Below are positions 7,806 through 16,114 of a stretch of DNA of 64,000 nt, piece by piece; position 1 is the stretch's first letter; every line of letters begins with the position of its first letter. Position numbers and translations under genes: made by a program. The notes under the pieces are model-generated. The model had not been told where the DNA came from. It ran no database searches and worked only from the letters and a program-made list of their open reading frames with translations. The stretch is from JAJECS01 sp965198185 (GTDB taxonomy: Bacteria > Chloroflexota > UBA11872): assembly GCA_965198185.1 (NCBI GenBank), contig CBDAOU010000001.1:124001-188000 (forward strand). The letters are read 5' to 3'.

Positions 7806-9242
7806 ATGCAGTCACGGGCGCGGCTGTTCGCGGGGTTCTTGGCGGCGCACCTCGCACTCATCGTGCCGTTGGCCCCGCCCCTGATCGACTGGGCCTGGCC
7901 TAGGTATGGTTCCTGGCTCGGACACTTGAACCTCGACCGCGAGGGATCGCCGGCGAATCTCTATTCGGGGATTCTTTGGGGGATAGTCGCCGCGCTGGCG
8001 GCGGCGCAACTGCTCCGTCCGGTCGTTTCCAGGCGAGGGCCGCGATGGCTGTGGCCACTTGGCTGGCTCAGTGTGGCGCTATTCGCCGCGCTCGTTGCCG
8101 TCGAGGAGCTCGCCGATGTCAAGGACGCGCTCGGCGGGTGGGACGCGCTCAGCGCCCTGCTCGCGTCGGTGAACCTCGCGGATCTGCCGGTCGGCATCCG
8201 CTGGGCGGCCGTGGTCACGGCACTCACCGCTCCGCTGCTAGCGGCGGCGGCATGGGTCTTGTATACGTCTCTGCGCCGCCGTCCGACCCTGGCGCTGCTC
8301 ACCGCGCTGGCGCTGGCGCTTGCCGTAGGCGCAGCCCTCCGTGACGGCTTCAGCGATCTGTACGGTACGACGGCCGGCTGGGAGCTGCTGATCGAAGACG
8401 GCTCAGAGCTCATGGCCGCGGCCATCCTGGCGGTGGTCTTCGTTGAGATGCTCGCGGCCGGTCGCACGGTAAGCGCTGACGATCGGAGCAGTCGTGGGGC
8501 CCGGGTTGAACGTTGGGCGGCCCTGGGGGTGACGGTGGCCCTCGTGGGGGTGGGCGTTCCCGCGCTGCTCGCCGAATACGGATGGGAGGAAGCCGGGTGG
8601 ACGCGCCCACTCTTCTACGCCGGTCCGATCTTCCGTCTCGAGCAACCGTTTCAGACAAACCTCGACGGGCTGACCCGGATCGACGTGTGGGGCTACGTCG
8701 ACGGCGGGGACGGAGCGAGCGGTACCGCGGTGATTCTCGCGCACCTCATGCCCCACGAGGGCGGACCGGCGATTTCCAGCCACGCTCAAGTGCGCGGCGA
8801 CCGGTCAGGCCCCGCGATCAACGTCATCAACTTCGAGCCGATCCCCGACAGCCGCGGGAAACGCTATGACCTTGTCATCCTCAGCGAGCCATTTCCACGC
8901 GTGCACCTCGGCCTGACGGGCAGCGGTGCAAGCCCGCACGGCGCCGTGATCGTCAATGACGTGCCGCATGAGCGTCGTCTCGCCATGGGTACCCATGCAG
9001 TCGTTCGCGGCGGCGAGATGGTCCGCGACCTGTTCACGCGTGATCCACGGCGGTTGTTTGTGGTCGGCGATGTGATCGCGATGCTGTTCCTGTGGGTGTT
9101 CGCCGTTGTGGCCACGTGGCGCGGACTAGCCGGCCCCCAGCCGCGCTTCTGGCGCCGCTTCGTCTGGCCCGCGGCCCGGCGAAGTGCGCTCGTCACGGTC
9201 GGACTGCTCGTCATCACCCTTGCGGTCACCACAATAGTCTGA
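7806..9242 (+). CDS. Nine-helix membrane protein of unknown function (intact paralogue)
   Basis: From ATG 7806 the product is 478 residues. I prefer it to TTG 7749 because GGTGGGG lies upstream and the paralogue aligns from this point. Hydrophobic segments begin LFAGFLAAHLALIVPLA, SGILWGIVAALAAAQLL, PLGWLSVALFAALVAVEEL, WAAVVTALTAPLLAAAAWV, ALLTALALALAVGAAL, AAAILAVVFVEMLAA and ALGVTVALVGVGVPALL. An outer loop of about 150 residues carries LTRIDVWGYVDGG and NFEPIPDSRGKRYDLVILSE. Two more helices close the chain. The broken copy at 2225-3777 is its inverted paralogue on the other side of the surface-protein gene. I do not recognise a named family. The conserved outer loop suggests an extracytoplasmic sensing or assembly role, but that is speculation. 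Confidence 0.75.
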   Translation: MQSRARLFAGFLAAHLALIVPLAPPLIDWAWPRYGSWLGHLNLDREGSPANLYSGILWGIVAALAAAQLLRPVVSRRGPRWLWPLGWLSVALFAALVAVEELADVKDALGGWDALSALLASVNLADLPVGIRWAAVVTALTAPLLAAAAWVLYTSLRRRPTLALLTALALALAVGAALRDGFSDLYGTTAGWELLIEDGSELMAAAILAVVFVEMLAAGRTVSADDRSSRGARVERWAALGVTVALVGVGVPALLAEYGWEEAGWTRPLFYAGPIFRLEQPFQTNLDGLTRIDVWGYVDGGDGASGTAVILAHLMPHEGGPAISSHAQVRGDRSGPAINVINFEPIPDSRGKRYDLVILSEPFPRVHLGLTGSGASPHGAVIVNDVPHERRLAMGTHAVVRGGEMVRDLFTRDPRRLFVVGDVIAMLFLWVFAVVATWRGLAGPQPRFWRRFVWPAARRSALVTVGLLVITLAVTTIV

Positions 9243-9255
9243 ATGGGCTTGTGCA

Positions 9256-9281
9256 CTCGCCACCACCACATCGGTGGCGAG
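9256..9281 (+). terminator. Hairpin directly after the membrane-protein gene
   Basis: A perfect 9-bp inverted repeat CTCGCCACC / GGTGGCGAG with an 8-nt loop starts 14 bp after the TGA at 9242. It is well placed for transcription termination but has no T-tract. Confidence 0.45.
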
Positions 9282-9568
9282 GGTGTGGCGCACGTGCGGA
9301 CAGGCCACGTGACGCGGGCAGCGTTTCGAGCCACCGCCCGGTCAATGATGGACGGGTGGACCTGACCCTCGCGAGCGTAGACGGGGCGGTGCCGGCCCTG
9401 TTGGCGCGGTGAAATCATCTGCCCCGCCAGACCGCATCGGCATGTCGAATTGTCTTCGGCAGTGATCCGGCGCGGTGGGTGCCGGTGTTTCGCCTTTCGC
9501 GAGCCGCGATGAATGGCAGCGCCGCGACAAACGCCAGCCGGCTCGCCAGTTGGTAGTCAAAGCCATAA

Positions 9569-10051
9569 TCAATTCCGTGCGCGAACGAGATCGGTCCAAA
9601 GAAGATAGGTGTCGTCCCGCAGCAGACTCCCGTGACCGAGGTTCGCGCAGCCGTCTTCCGGAACCGCCGTGAAGTATCCAAAGGCGCAGACCTCTTCAGC
9701 GGTAGCCGTGAGATACGCGAAGGCGCTGACCAACATGACCGCACCTGCGATTGGCAGCACGTGAGGTAGGCGGCGCAACCGCGGGAACAGCGGCAGTGCC
9801 AGGCCCAGCAGAAGCGGCCAGGCGTAGGAAATGCGGCGGAGGAATTCCGGTGAGTCGGTAGCCCGCAGGCTGAACGGGTCGAGTCGCCGGATCAGCCCCC
9901 TGTGCGGTCCCGGCACCGGCAGTCTAGGCTGGGAAGCCGCCGTCGGTTGCCAGCGTGTCGGCGCCGTCGTGAGTGCGGTGCGATCGTGGAAGAAGACCGC
10001 GGCAAATACCGCGGCTCCGACGATCAGCGGGCCCAGGCCAACGACCACCAA
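9569..10051 (-). CDS. Small multi-pass membrane protein, possibly frameshifted near its C-terminus
   Basis: As read, 160 residues from a TTG start at 10051, with hydrophobic segments near residues 1-20, 75-90 and 98-115. It ends abruptly as LLWTDLVRARN. The neighbouring frame (to 9415) continues with FFGPISFAHGIDYGFDYQ and a clean helix followed by positive residues (ASRLAFVAALPFIAARERR). One extra base near 9605-9612 would join the two into a protein of about 210 residues. I treat the extension as likely but unproven. No family recognised. It is isolated between a plus-strand membrane gene and tRNA-Phe. Confidence 0.5.
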   Translation of the reverse strand: MVVVGLGPLIVGAAVFAAVFFHDRTALTTAPTRWQPTAASQPRLPVPGPHRGLIRRLDPFSLRATDSPEFLRRISYAWPLLLGLALPLFPRLRRLPHVLPIAGAVMLVSAFAYLTATAEEVCAFGYFTAVPEDGCANLGHGSLLRDDTYLLWTDLVRARN

Positions 10052-10465
10052 GGCCCGCGAGAGATAGGCCTACCGCCGAATCGGCGAAACTAGCCGTCCT
10101 TTGCGATGAAGACACCTCTCGCAGGGCTCGTGACTATACAAATCGATAGGTCGCTCACCGCGGCGAGTTGGGATCGTGCCGCCACCGGAAGGGACGCACG
10201 GACGTGAGGTTGGGTTTCCCTGCCGGGTGCCGCCACCTATGAACACGCGCGCAGATTCCTTCGGGAATACTGCGGAGATGTCGATGGAACAGTGGCCACG
10301 GCCTTGATGACCGTCACCGGCCTGGGCCAAGGGGCTCCTGCGATTTCAAGATGCGGGCTGACGGCAACGGCATGCGTTGCATCGCGGTTTTTCACCGAAG
10401 GGTCCGTAGTACAGTGCAGGACGGCCCACGGGCCCCGCGCGACTACCCCTTAGACCCGTGCGAGC
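10052..10465. other. Roughly 410-bp interval without a supported gene
   Basis: No ORF here has recognisable protein character on either strand. It separates the minus-strand membrane protein from tRNA-Phe and probably contains the tRNA promoter. Confidence 0.45.
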
Positions 10466-10541
10466 GGCGAGATAGCTCAGTCGGTAGAGCAGTGGACTGA
10501 AAATCCATGTGTCGCCAGTTCGATTCTGGCTCTCGCCACCA
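10466..10541 (+). tRNA. tRNA-Phe (anticodon GAA), CCA encoded
   Basis: The acceptor stem GGCGAGA pairs with TCTCGCC. The D-arm is GCTC/GAGC, the anticodon arm GTGGA-CTGAAAA-TCCAT with GAA at positions 34-36, and the T-arm GCCAG TTCGATT CTGGC. The discriminator is A, followed by an encoded CCA (10539-10541). Confidence 0.96.
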
Positions 10542-10610
10542 GGAAGGTTGCGTTTCCCGTTCCGCCCTGGGCGTGAGGCGTACTCTGCGCCGCACGAATT
10601 CGCCCGAGGC

Positions 10611-10660
10611 CTGGATTCCCGCCCCCCGCTTGCGCGGGGACAGGCTCCGCGGGAATGACG
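10611..10660. repeat. Dispersed GGATTCCC...GGGAATGACG hairpin
   Basis: The outer arms ATTCCCGC (10615-10622) and GCGGGAAT (10649-10656) enclose a second small hairpin (CCCCGC...GCGGGG). Sequences of the same type recur at 37971-37997 and 47396-47421, always between genes, so this is a REP-like extragenic element. Confidence 0.65.
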
Positions 10661-10699
10661 TGCCCCAGGTGACCGACTAGCCGCCCCTGTCCGGTTGTG

Positions 10700-11359
10700 C
10701 TAGCAGCCGCTGTAGATGGTCATGCTGGGAAGGCACCCGAAGTTGATCTTGGCGGTCTGAATCGTGACCTCTTCCACCGGCGCCGATGTCTCACCGTCCA
10801 GTCCCGGACCCAGCGGGACGTTGCCAATCTTCTCCAGCGTCGTCAGCGACGGCGCGTGGTTCTCCTTGACGCGTCCGAAAATGGTGTAGTTCGGCGGCAA
10901 CTCGGCGTCCGTGACGTCGCTGAGCAGGATGAAGAACCGCGACCCATTCGAGTTCGGCGCGCCTGAGTTCGCCATGACCAGATCGCCGCGCTTGTACGGC
11001 TGCTGCGGCGCCTCGATCTCGAAGGTGTATCCCGGGTTGCCGGTACCAGTGCCCGTGGGGTCGCCGGTTTCAATGAGGACGCCCGGCACCACGCGATGCA
11101 CGGCTATGCCGTCGTAGTAGCCTTCCTGGGCCAGAAACAGGAAGCTGTTTACCGCCCGCGGCGCCTCCTGCGGCACGAGGTTGAAGGTCATGCGCCCGAG
11201 GCTCGTGGTGAAGACGACGCTGTAGGGTCGAAGCTCCTGAACCGTCATCTCCGGCTCGGCCGCGAACGTCGGCGGGCCCACCGGTTCCGGCTCTCCGCAC
11301 GCGGCGACCGCAACTGCCGCGAACGCCACGACCAACGCAATCACGATTGCTCGCCACAT
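10700..11359 (-). CDS. Cyclophilin-type peptidyl-prolyl isomerase, lipoprotein
   Basis: From ATG 11359 (GGGG upstream) the product is 219 residues. It has a signal peptide ending VAVAACGE, a lipobox-like site, so it is probably a membrane-anchored extracytoplasmic protein. The cyclophilin fold follows: SLGRMTFNLVPQEAPRAVNSFLFLAQ, then YYDGIAVHRVVPGVLIETGDP, the G-T-G-T-G-NPGYTFE loop, LVMANSGAPNSNGSRFFI and YTIFGRV. These are the usual substrate-binding segments, although the catalytic Arg region reads HRVVPGVLIETGDP rather than the classical FHR..xFMxQGGD. It is likely a folding helper for secreted proteins. Two closer relatives of each other occur at 38-40 kb. A longer reading upstream to 11710 is unlikely. 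Confidence 0.88.
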   Translation of the reverse strand: MWRAIVIALVVAFAAVAVAACGEPEPVGPPTFAAEPEMTVQELRPYSVVFTTSLGRMTFNLVPQEAPRAVNSFLFLAQEGYYDGIAVHRVVPGVLIETGDPTGTGTGNPGYTFEIEAPQQPYKRGDLVMANSGAPNSNGSRFFILLSDVTDAELPPNYTIFGRVKENHAPSLTTLEKIGNVPLGPGLDGETSAPVEEVTIQTAKINFGCLPSMTIYSGC

Positions 11360-11514
11360 TGCCGTTTGCCCCACATCCAACCGTCGACTCGCCGTCCATT
11401 TTGCCGCGTCGGCCGCACAATCGCCATGCGGCGCAAGTTGGCCGGGCCGCCGCAGGCCATACGCTACGGTTTCAGGGGCCGTTCCGGGCGCGCCGCCGGG
11501 CGTGAGGGGGACTC

Positions 11515-12279
11515 GTGGGCATCGACATCGAGCAATGCGTCGCCGACATCCTGGACATTGGCCACTGCGTTTTGCCCAGGCACTTTCCCAGGCCGGCGAT
11601 CGACGCCTTCCATGAGGGGTTCCTACCGCTGCTGGCGAAGGTCGCGGCCCGCATCCCCGAGGGCAATCGCCGGGCAAACCGCTGGGCGATCGGCCTGCCC
11701 TTCGCGCCACCGTTCTACCAGTCCGCGGTCTTCAACGACGACACCGTCAACGAGATCGTGGGGCGCATCCTGGGCGAGACCATGTTCATCGGCTACTACG
11801 GCACCGACACGCCGGTGGCGGGATCGGAGGACCAGCAGGTCCACGCGGACATCCGGCCCCTGTTCCCTGAGCAGCCGGACCTGCGATATCCGCCGCCGAC
11901 GCTCTCGGTGCGGTTCACGAGCGTGGATATGACCCTGGAGAACGGGCCCTACAGCACGTCCGAACGGACGCAGCACCTCACGAGGGACGAGGCGCAGGCA
12001 CAAGTTGCGGCGGGCGAAATCAAGCTCGCGCCGTTGCTGCTCCGCGCGGGCGACGTGCTCATCAGCGACGCCCGCACGCTGCACCGCGGCACGGCGAATC
12101 ACACGGACGCGCCGCGTCCCTTCGCCGTGATCGTCTACAACCGCGACTGGTACCACCTGGATAGCGAGATGCGGCTGGAGGCCAACGAGGAAACGCCGAT
12201 GCTGCTGGAGTCGTTCTATAGGACGCTTTCACCGGCTGAGCAGAACCTGCTGCGGCGAGTGCCGCGAACGGATGGCTGA
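11515..12279 (+). CDS. Phytanoyl-CoA dioxygenase (PhyH)-like Fe(II)/2-oxoglutarate oxygenase
   Basis: 254 residues from GTG 11515, with TGAGGGGG upstream. The metal motif H-x-D is H110-A-D112 (QVHADIRPLF). The distal His lies in DARTLHRGTANH, followed by RPFAVIVYNRDWY, which carries the Arg expected to bind 2-oxoglutarate. This is the ligand set of non-haem iron oxygenases of the PhyH superfamily, which hydroxylate diverse small molecules; the substrate cannot be told. It overlaps the next gene (GrpB family) by 8 bp, so the two are translationally coupled. It opens a plus-strand run containing two further oxygenases. It is divergent from the cyclophilin gene, with a 155-bp promoter interval. 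Confidence 0.8.
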   Translation: MGIDIEQCVADILDIGHCVLPRHFPRPAIDAFHEGFLPLLAKVAARIPEGNRRANRWAIGLPFAPPFYQSAVFNDDTVNEIVGRILGETMFIGYYGTDTPVAGSEDQQVHADIRPLFPEQPDLRYPPPTLSVRFTSVDMTLENGPYSTSERTQHLTRDEAQAQVAAGEIKLAPLLLRAGDVLISDARTLHRGTANHTDAPRPFAVIVYNRDWYHLDSEMRLEANEETPMLLESFYRTLSPAEQNLLRRVPRTDG

Positions 12280-12841
12280 GCCGGCGCGCCCAATCGTTCG
12301 GGTGGTTGCCGAGACCCGCCTCGTCGTCGTTCCCTACGATCCGCAGTGGCCGGCCATGTACGAGCGCGAACGCGCAGAGATCGCCGCGTGCATCGGCCCG
12401 CACATCCTGCACATCGAGCACGCCGGCAGCACGTCCATTCCGGGCATGGCCGGGAAACCAACCGTGGATATGCTGGTGGGCGTGCGCGATTGGGATGAGG
12501 CCAGAGTCACATTCGCGCCGTTGGCTGAAATTGGATGGGAGTTTCGCGGTGAGCGTGGCATGCCGCGCCGGCACCTCTTTCGCCGGCTCAATGCGCAGGG
12601 CTGCCGCACGCACCAGCTGCACATGCTGGAGGTGACGAACCCCGATTGGGAGGCAATGCTCCTGTTCCGCGACTACGTCCGCAGGCATCCGGATGTCGCG
12701 GCGGAGTACCAGCGGCTGAAACTCGACCTGGCACGGCGATTTCCCAACCGGCGGGGCGAGTACACGGCGGGGAAAGAGTCGTTCGTGAAGGCGGTCTTGA
12801 AGCAGGCGCGTCGAACGCGTGACGAGATGACGGGAGCGTGA
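12272..12841 (+). CDS. GrpB family (UPF0157) nucleotidyltransferase-fold protein
   Basis: 189 residues. The family signature is clear: VPYDPQWPAMYERER near residue 20, then HIEHAGSTSIPGMAGKPTVDMLV (nucleotidyltransferase-like GSTS and D-x-L motifs), and later HQLHMLE and LLFRDYVRRHPDVAAEYQRLK. Members are often found as stand-alone proteins or fused to dephospho-CoA kinase, and their biochemical role is still poorly defined. The ATG lies inside the last codons of the preceding oxygenase gene. Confidence 0.9.
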   Translation: MAEPARPIVRVVAETRLVVVPYDPQWPAMYERERAEIAACIGPHILHIEHAGSTSIPGMAGKPTVDMLVGVRDWDEARVTFAPLAEIGWEFRGERGMPRRHLFRRLNAQGCRTHQLHMLEVTNPDWEAMLLFRDYVRRHPDVAAEYQRLKLDLARRFPNRRGEYTAGKESFVKAVLKQARRTRDEMTGA

Positions 12842-12913
12842 TTCCGCGGTCCACCTGGCCGGTTTGCCGTTAGACTTGAGGCCGCGCGGTCGTGTGCTCG
12901 AGAGGCCAGCCCC

Positions 12914-13759
12914 ATGACGCTCTCCGATCAGCAAATGGCGTTCTTCGAGACCTTCGGCTACCTGACGTTTCCAGGGGTCTTCGCCGCTGAAGCCGAGATG
13001 ATCACCGAGGAGTTCGAGCGCGTTTGGGCGGGCCACGGCGGCGGGCACAACCGGCAATCGCACGATCATGAGCGCCGCTCGGCGCTGGTCCCGTTCATCG
13101 ACCAGAGCGAGTATCTGAGCACGCTGCTGGACGACCCGCGTGTCGACGGCGTCGCCAGCGCGCTGCTGGGCGACGACTACAACTACAACGGGAGCGACGG
13201 CAATTTCTACGTGGGCGATACCGACTGGCACTCCGATGGGTTCGCCCGCACGAAATACCGCTCCCTCAAGATCGCTTTCTACCTGGACCCGGTCACGCGA
13301 GATTCCGGGTGCCTGCGCGTGATTCCGGGCAGCCATCTACGCGGTGACGGCTACGCCGAGTCGCTCCAGCAGATTATGGCGAGCAGTCAATCGTCGGTTG
13401 AGGACCAAATCGGCATTGCGAGCCGCGACGTGCCCGACGTGGCCCTGGAATCACAGCCGGGCGACATGGTGCTGTTCAATCACGACCTGAAGCACGCGTC
13501 ATTTGGGGGCGGGACGCGCCGGCGGATGTTCACTATCAACATGTCCCAGCGCTTCCACGACGACGACGTGGACGAGTTGCGAAAGGACATCGCGTCTGGC
13601 GCGAGGTTCTGGGCCGAGCGGGCCTACGGCGACGTGATGATCCGGACGGCCGGACCGCGCCGCATGCGGCATTTGGAGCAGCGGCTCGCCAACGACGACC
13701 ACCTGCCAGGGCTGGTGCGCCAGGCGCGCCAGGAAATGGGCGAGCCGTCCCGCAGCTAG
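12914..13759 (+). CDS. Phytanoyl-CoA dioxygenase family protein
   Basis: 281 residues from ATG 12914. The start matches family expectation (MTLSDQQMAFFETFGYLTFPGVF). Metal ligands are H106-S-D108 (DWHSDGFARTKYRS) and a distal His (H194, in HDLKHASFGGG), with Arg in the GTRRRMFTINMS strand for 2-oxoglutarate. LDPVTRDSGCLRVIPGSH is the typical PhyH core. Substrate unknown. It belongs to the same strand run as the oxygenase at 11515 but is only distantly similar to it, so this is not a recent duplication. Confidence 0.88.
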   Translation: MTLSDQQMAFFETFGYLTFPGVFAAEAEMITEEFERVWAGHGGGHNRQSHDHERRSALVPFIDQSEYLSTLLDDPRVDGVASALLGDDYNYNGSDGNFYVGDTDWHSDGFARTKYRSLKIAFYLDPVTRDSGCLRVIPGSHLRGDGYAESLQQIMASSQSSVEDQIGIASRDVPDVALESQPGDMVLFNHDLKHASFGGGTRRRMFTINMSQRFHDDDVDELRKDIASGARFWAERAYGDVMIRTAGPRRMRHLEQRLANDDHLPGLVRQARQEMGEPSRS

Positions 13760-13856
13760 CCACGCCGGGCACTCCCACAACCGTCAAAGGCGGTTGCCAC
13801 CGGATGCCGCTAGGCTGGGGACACTGCCACAGCGACAAGCCTGCATAGGTGGAGCG

Positions 13857-15152
13857 ATGACGATGGCGATTCCAGGCGACCACGAGTGCTTCAGCGAGGA
13901 CTGGCAGCGCACGAAACCGGATCTGGTGCTGTACCTGCCGAAGGAGCCGTCGTTCTATATCGAGGCGGTGGACCACGTCCTGGTGGAGGTGACGCCCGGC
14001 GGCGACTTGCTGGCGATCTTCGCCCTGGCCAGCCAGCCGCACGGCGCGGACTACCGCGTGGCCTACGCGCGCAGCGCCGACGGCGGTCGCACGTGGTCGC
14101 CGGTGGGCATCATCGACGGACCTGGGGCCAAGCCGGGCCAGGTGAGCGCGTTCGGGTTTCCCGTCATCAGCCGCCTTGGGCGCATCTACTGCTTCTACAA
14201 CCACGGTCGCGCCATCGGCGACAGCTATCAGACGAGCTTTCTGCGCTGCAAGTATTCGGACGACGACGGCCGAACCTGGATCGACGGCGAGGTCGTGATT
14301 CCCTATCGCTCAAGCGCGAACGACCACCCGGATCGCTCCATCGGCGCCAACTGCGTGGTCTGGCAGAAACCCATCCGGGACGCGCTGGACCGCCCCATCA
14401 TCGGCTTCACTCGCTGGACCAATTCGTACGTCAAATCGGCGCGCCGCGAGGACGACTTCACCATGTCCCGCCGCGACAGCCAGGCCGAGTTCATGCGATT
14501 CGAAAACATCGACGAGTCACCGCACCCGCGCGACGTTCAGATCACCTGGTTGCAGGATGACGACACGGCCATTCGCGTGCCCGTGCCCTATGAACCGGAG
14601 GCTTCGCGCAACTACTCCTATTGCGAGGAGCCCAGCGCAGTGCTGCTGCCGGACGGCCGCCTGTTCACCGTGGCGCGCACGGCGACGGGTCAGATTTGGT
14701 ACACGGTCTCCACCGACGACGGACGCAGCTGGCGCCCGACGGAACCGCTGCTGAACCGCGACGATGGCGCGCCCATGCTGAACCCCGTCTCGCCGTGCCC
14801 CATCTTCGCGTTGGACGATGGCCGGTTCCTGCTCATGCTCCAGAACCACGACGGTCATGGATACGGCGGCCGCGGGCCGCGCGACTTCCACGCCCGGCGT
14901 CCGCAGTTCATCGCGGTGGGCGAATTCCGGCCCGACGCCCATCAGCCGATCTGGTTCAGCCAGCCGCAGCTGCTGTTCGACACGCAGAACATTGGGGTCT
15001 TTCCGTTCTTTATGAAGTGGCTCTCGATGTATGCCAGCGTCACCGAGCACCGGGGCGAGCGCATCCTCTGGTACGCCGACCGCAAGATCTTTGGCTTGGG
15101 CCGCTTCATCACCGATGAAGTGCTGGCCCCGCTGACGGTGCCATCGGCATAG
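13857..15152 (+). CDS. Sialidase-fold (BNR/Asp-box) protein, apparently cytoplasmic
   Basis: 431 residues from ATG 13857, which has AGGTGGAG just upstream; earlier in-frame starts lack support. Three Asp-boxes are visible: SADGGRTW (73-80), SDDDGRTW (134-141) and STDDGRSW (285-292), spaced as blades of a six-bladed sialidase propeller. EEPSAVLLPDGRLFTVART resembles the region holding catalytic Glu/Arg residues of exo-sialidases. No signal peptide is present, so it would act inside the cell. The substrate may be an unusual sugar or sugar acid; neighbouring oxygenases suggest catabolism of imported small molecules, but this is inference. Confidence 0.8.
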   Translation: MTMAIPGDHECFSEDWQRTKPDLVLYLPKEPSFYIEAVDHVLVEVTPGGDLLAIFALASQPHGADYRVAYARSADGGRTWSPVGIIDGPGAKPGQVSAFGFPVISRLGRIYCFYNHGRAIGDSYQTSFLRCKYSDDDGRTWIDGEVVIPYRSSANDHPDRSIGANCVVWQKPIRDALDRPIIGFTRWTNSYVKSARREDDFTMSRRDSQAEFMRFENIDESPHPRDVQITWLQDDDTAIRVPVPYEPEASRNYSYCEEPSAVLLPDGRLFTVARTATGQIWYTVSTDDGRSWRPTEPLLNRDDGAPMLNPVSPCPIFALDDGRFLLMLQNHDGHGYGGRGPRDFHARRPQFIAVGEFRPDAHQPIWFSQPQLLFDTQNIGVFPFFMKWLSMYASVTEHRGERILWYADRKIFGLGRFITDEVLAPLTVPSA

Positions 15153-15237
15153 CCGCCGGTTACGGCGAGGCGTTGCTAGGATTGTCGGCCCAAGTCCCGC
15201 ACGGCATGCGGGCGCCCCAGAAATCGAGCACGGCTCC

Positions 15238-16092
15238 ATGGCGATAGAGGTCAGGCCGGTTTCGTCCGCCCTTGGCGCCGAGGTCATCGGGGCCGATCTC
15301 TCGCGCCCGGACGACGACGAGCAGTTCGAGATCATCCACAAGGCTCTGCTCGACAACAACGTCGTCGTGATTCGCGACCAGCAGATCTCACCGGCGGACC
15401 ACGCGGCGTTCAGCGCTCGCTTCGGCAAACTCGAGTTGCACGTGTTGAACCAGTTCCTGCTGCCGGAGCAGCCCGAAGTTCTGGTGCTTTCCAACAAGCA
15501 CGTCAACGGAAGACCCGTCGGGCTGCAAGACGCGGGCCGCGAGTGGCACAGCGACCTGTCCTACATGCAGATCCCCTCCCTGGGCTCGTTGCTCTATGCG
15601 CTGGAGATCCCACCGACGGGCGGCGACACGCTGTACAGCAATCTCTATTCGGCCTACGACGCGCTGTCGCCCGAAATGAAGCGGCGCGTCAGCGGGCTCC
15701 GCGTCCGGCACTCGTACGCCGACTTCATCAAGCGCAGATTTGTGGAGTCCGCGATGGAGCGGCCCACCCTGACAGCCGAGCAGGCGGCCAAGGTACCTAC
15801 GGCCGTTCACCCACTGGTGCGCACGCATCCGGAAACCGGTCGCAAGGCGCTGTACGTGAGCCCGTCGCTCGTTGCCGGGATCGAGGGCATGGACGACGCG
15901 GAAGGCCAGGCGCTGCTGCAAGAGCTCAACGACCACGCGACGCAGCCGGCGTTCGTCTACCGTCACATTTGGCGGCTCCACGACATCGTCTTCTGGGACA
16001 ACCGCTGCACGCTGCACCTCGCCACGCCGTTCGACCCGCAGTACACGCGCCACATGCACCGCACCACCATTCGGGGCGACCTGCCGGTCTGA
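15238..16092 (+). CDS. TauD/TfdA family Fe(II)/2-oxoglutarate dioxygenase
   Basis: 284 residues from ATG 15238. The chain begins IEVRPVSSALGAEVIGADLS, the standard TauD N-terminus. Iron ligands are H104 and D106 (REWHSDLSYMQIPS) and distal H260 (WDNRCTLHLATPFD). The C-terminal HRTTIRGD carries the Arg expected to bind 2-oxoglutarate. PPTGGDTLYSN is also typical. The family releases sulfite from taurine or hydroxylates 2,4-D and many other acids; substrate choice cannot be read here. It precedes a methyltransferase on the same strand by 22 bp. Confidence 0.92.
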   Translation: MAIEVRPVSSALGAEVIGADLSRPDDDEQFEIIHKALLDNNVVVIRDQQISPADHAAFSARFGKLELHVLNQFLLPEQPEVLVLSNKHVNGRPVGLQDAGREWHSDLSYMQIPSLGSLLYALEIPPTGGDTLYSNLYSAYDALSPEMKRRVSGLRVRHSYADFIKRRFVESAMERPTLTAEQAAKVPTAVHPLVRTHPETGRKALYVSPSLVAGIEGMDDAEGQALLQELNDHATQPAFVYRHIWRLHDIVFWDNRCTLHLATPFDPQYTRHMHRTTIRGDLPV

Positions 16093-16114
16093 CCGGCTGC
16101 CGGGTGCATCGCTT

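Noticed and set aside
10700..11710. Longer reading of the first cyclophilin (336 codons)
   Set aside because: The extra N-terminus is Arg/Pro-rich and would bury the clear lipoprotein signal that starts at ATG 11359.
12062..13336. 424-codon minus-strand ORF
   Set aside because: Opposite three clear plus-strand genes; composition is an antisense artefact of GC-rich codons.
13778..13796. Short inverted repeat CAACCG/CGGTTG as a terminator
   Set aside because: Only six pairs and no T-tract; not above chance in such DNA.
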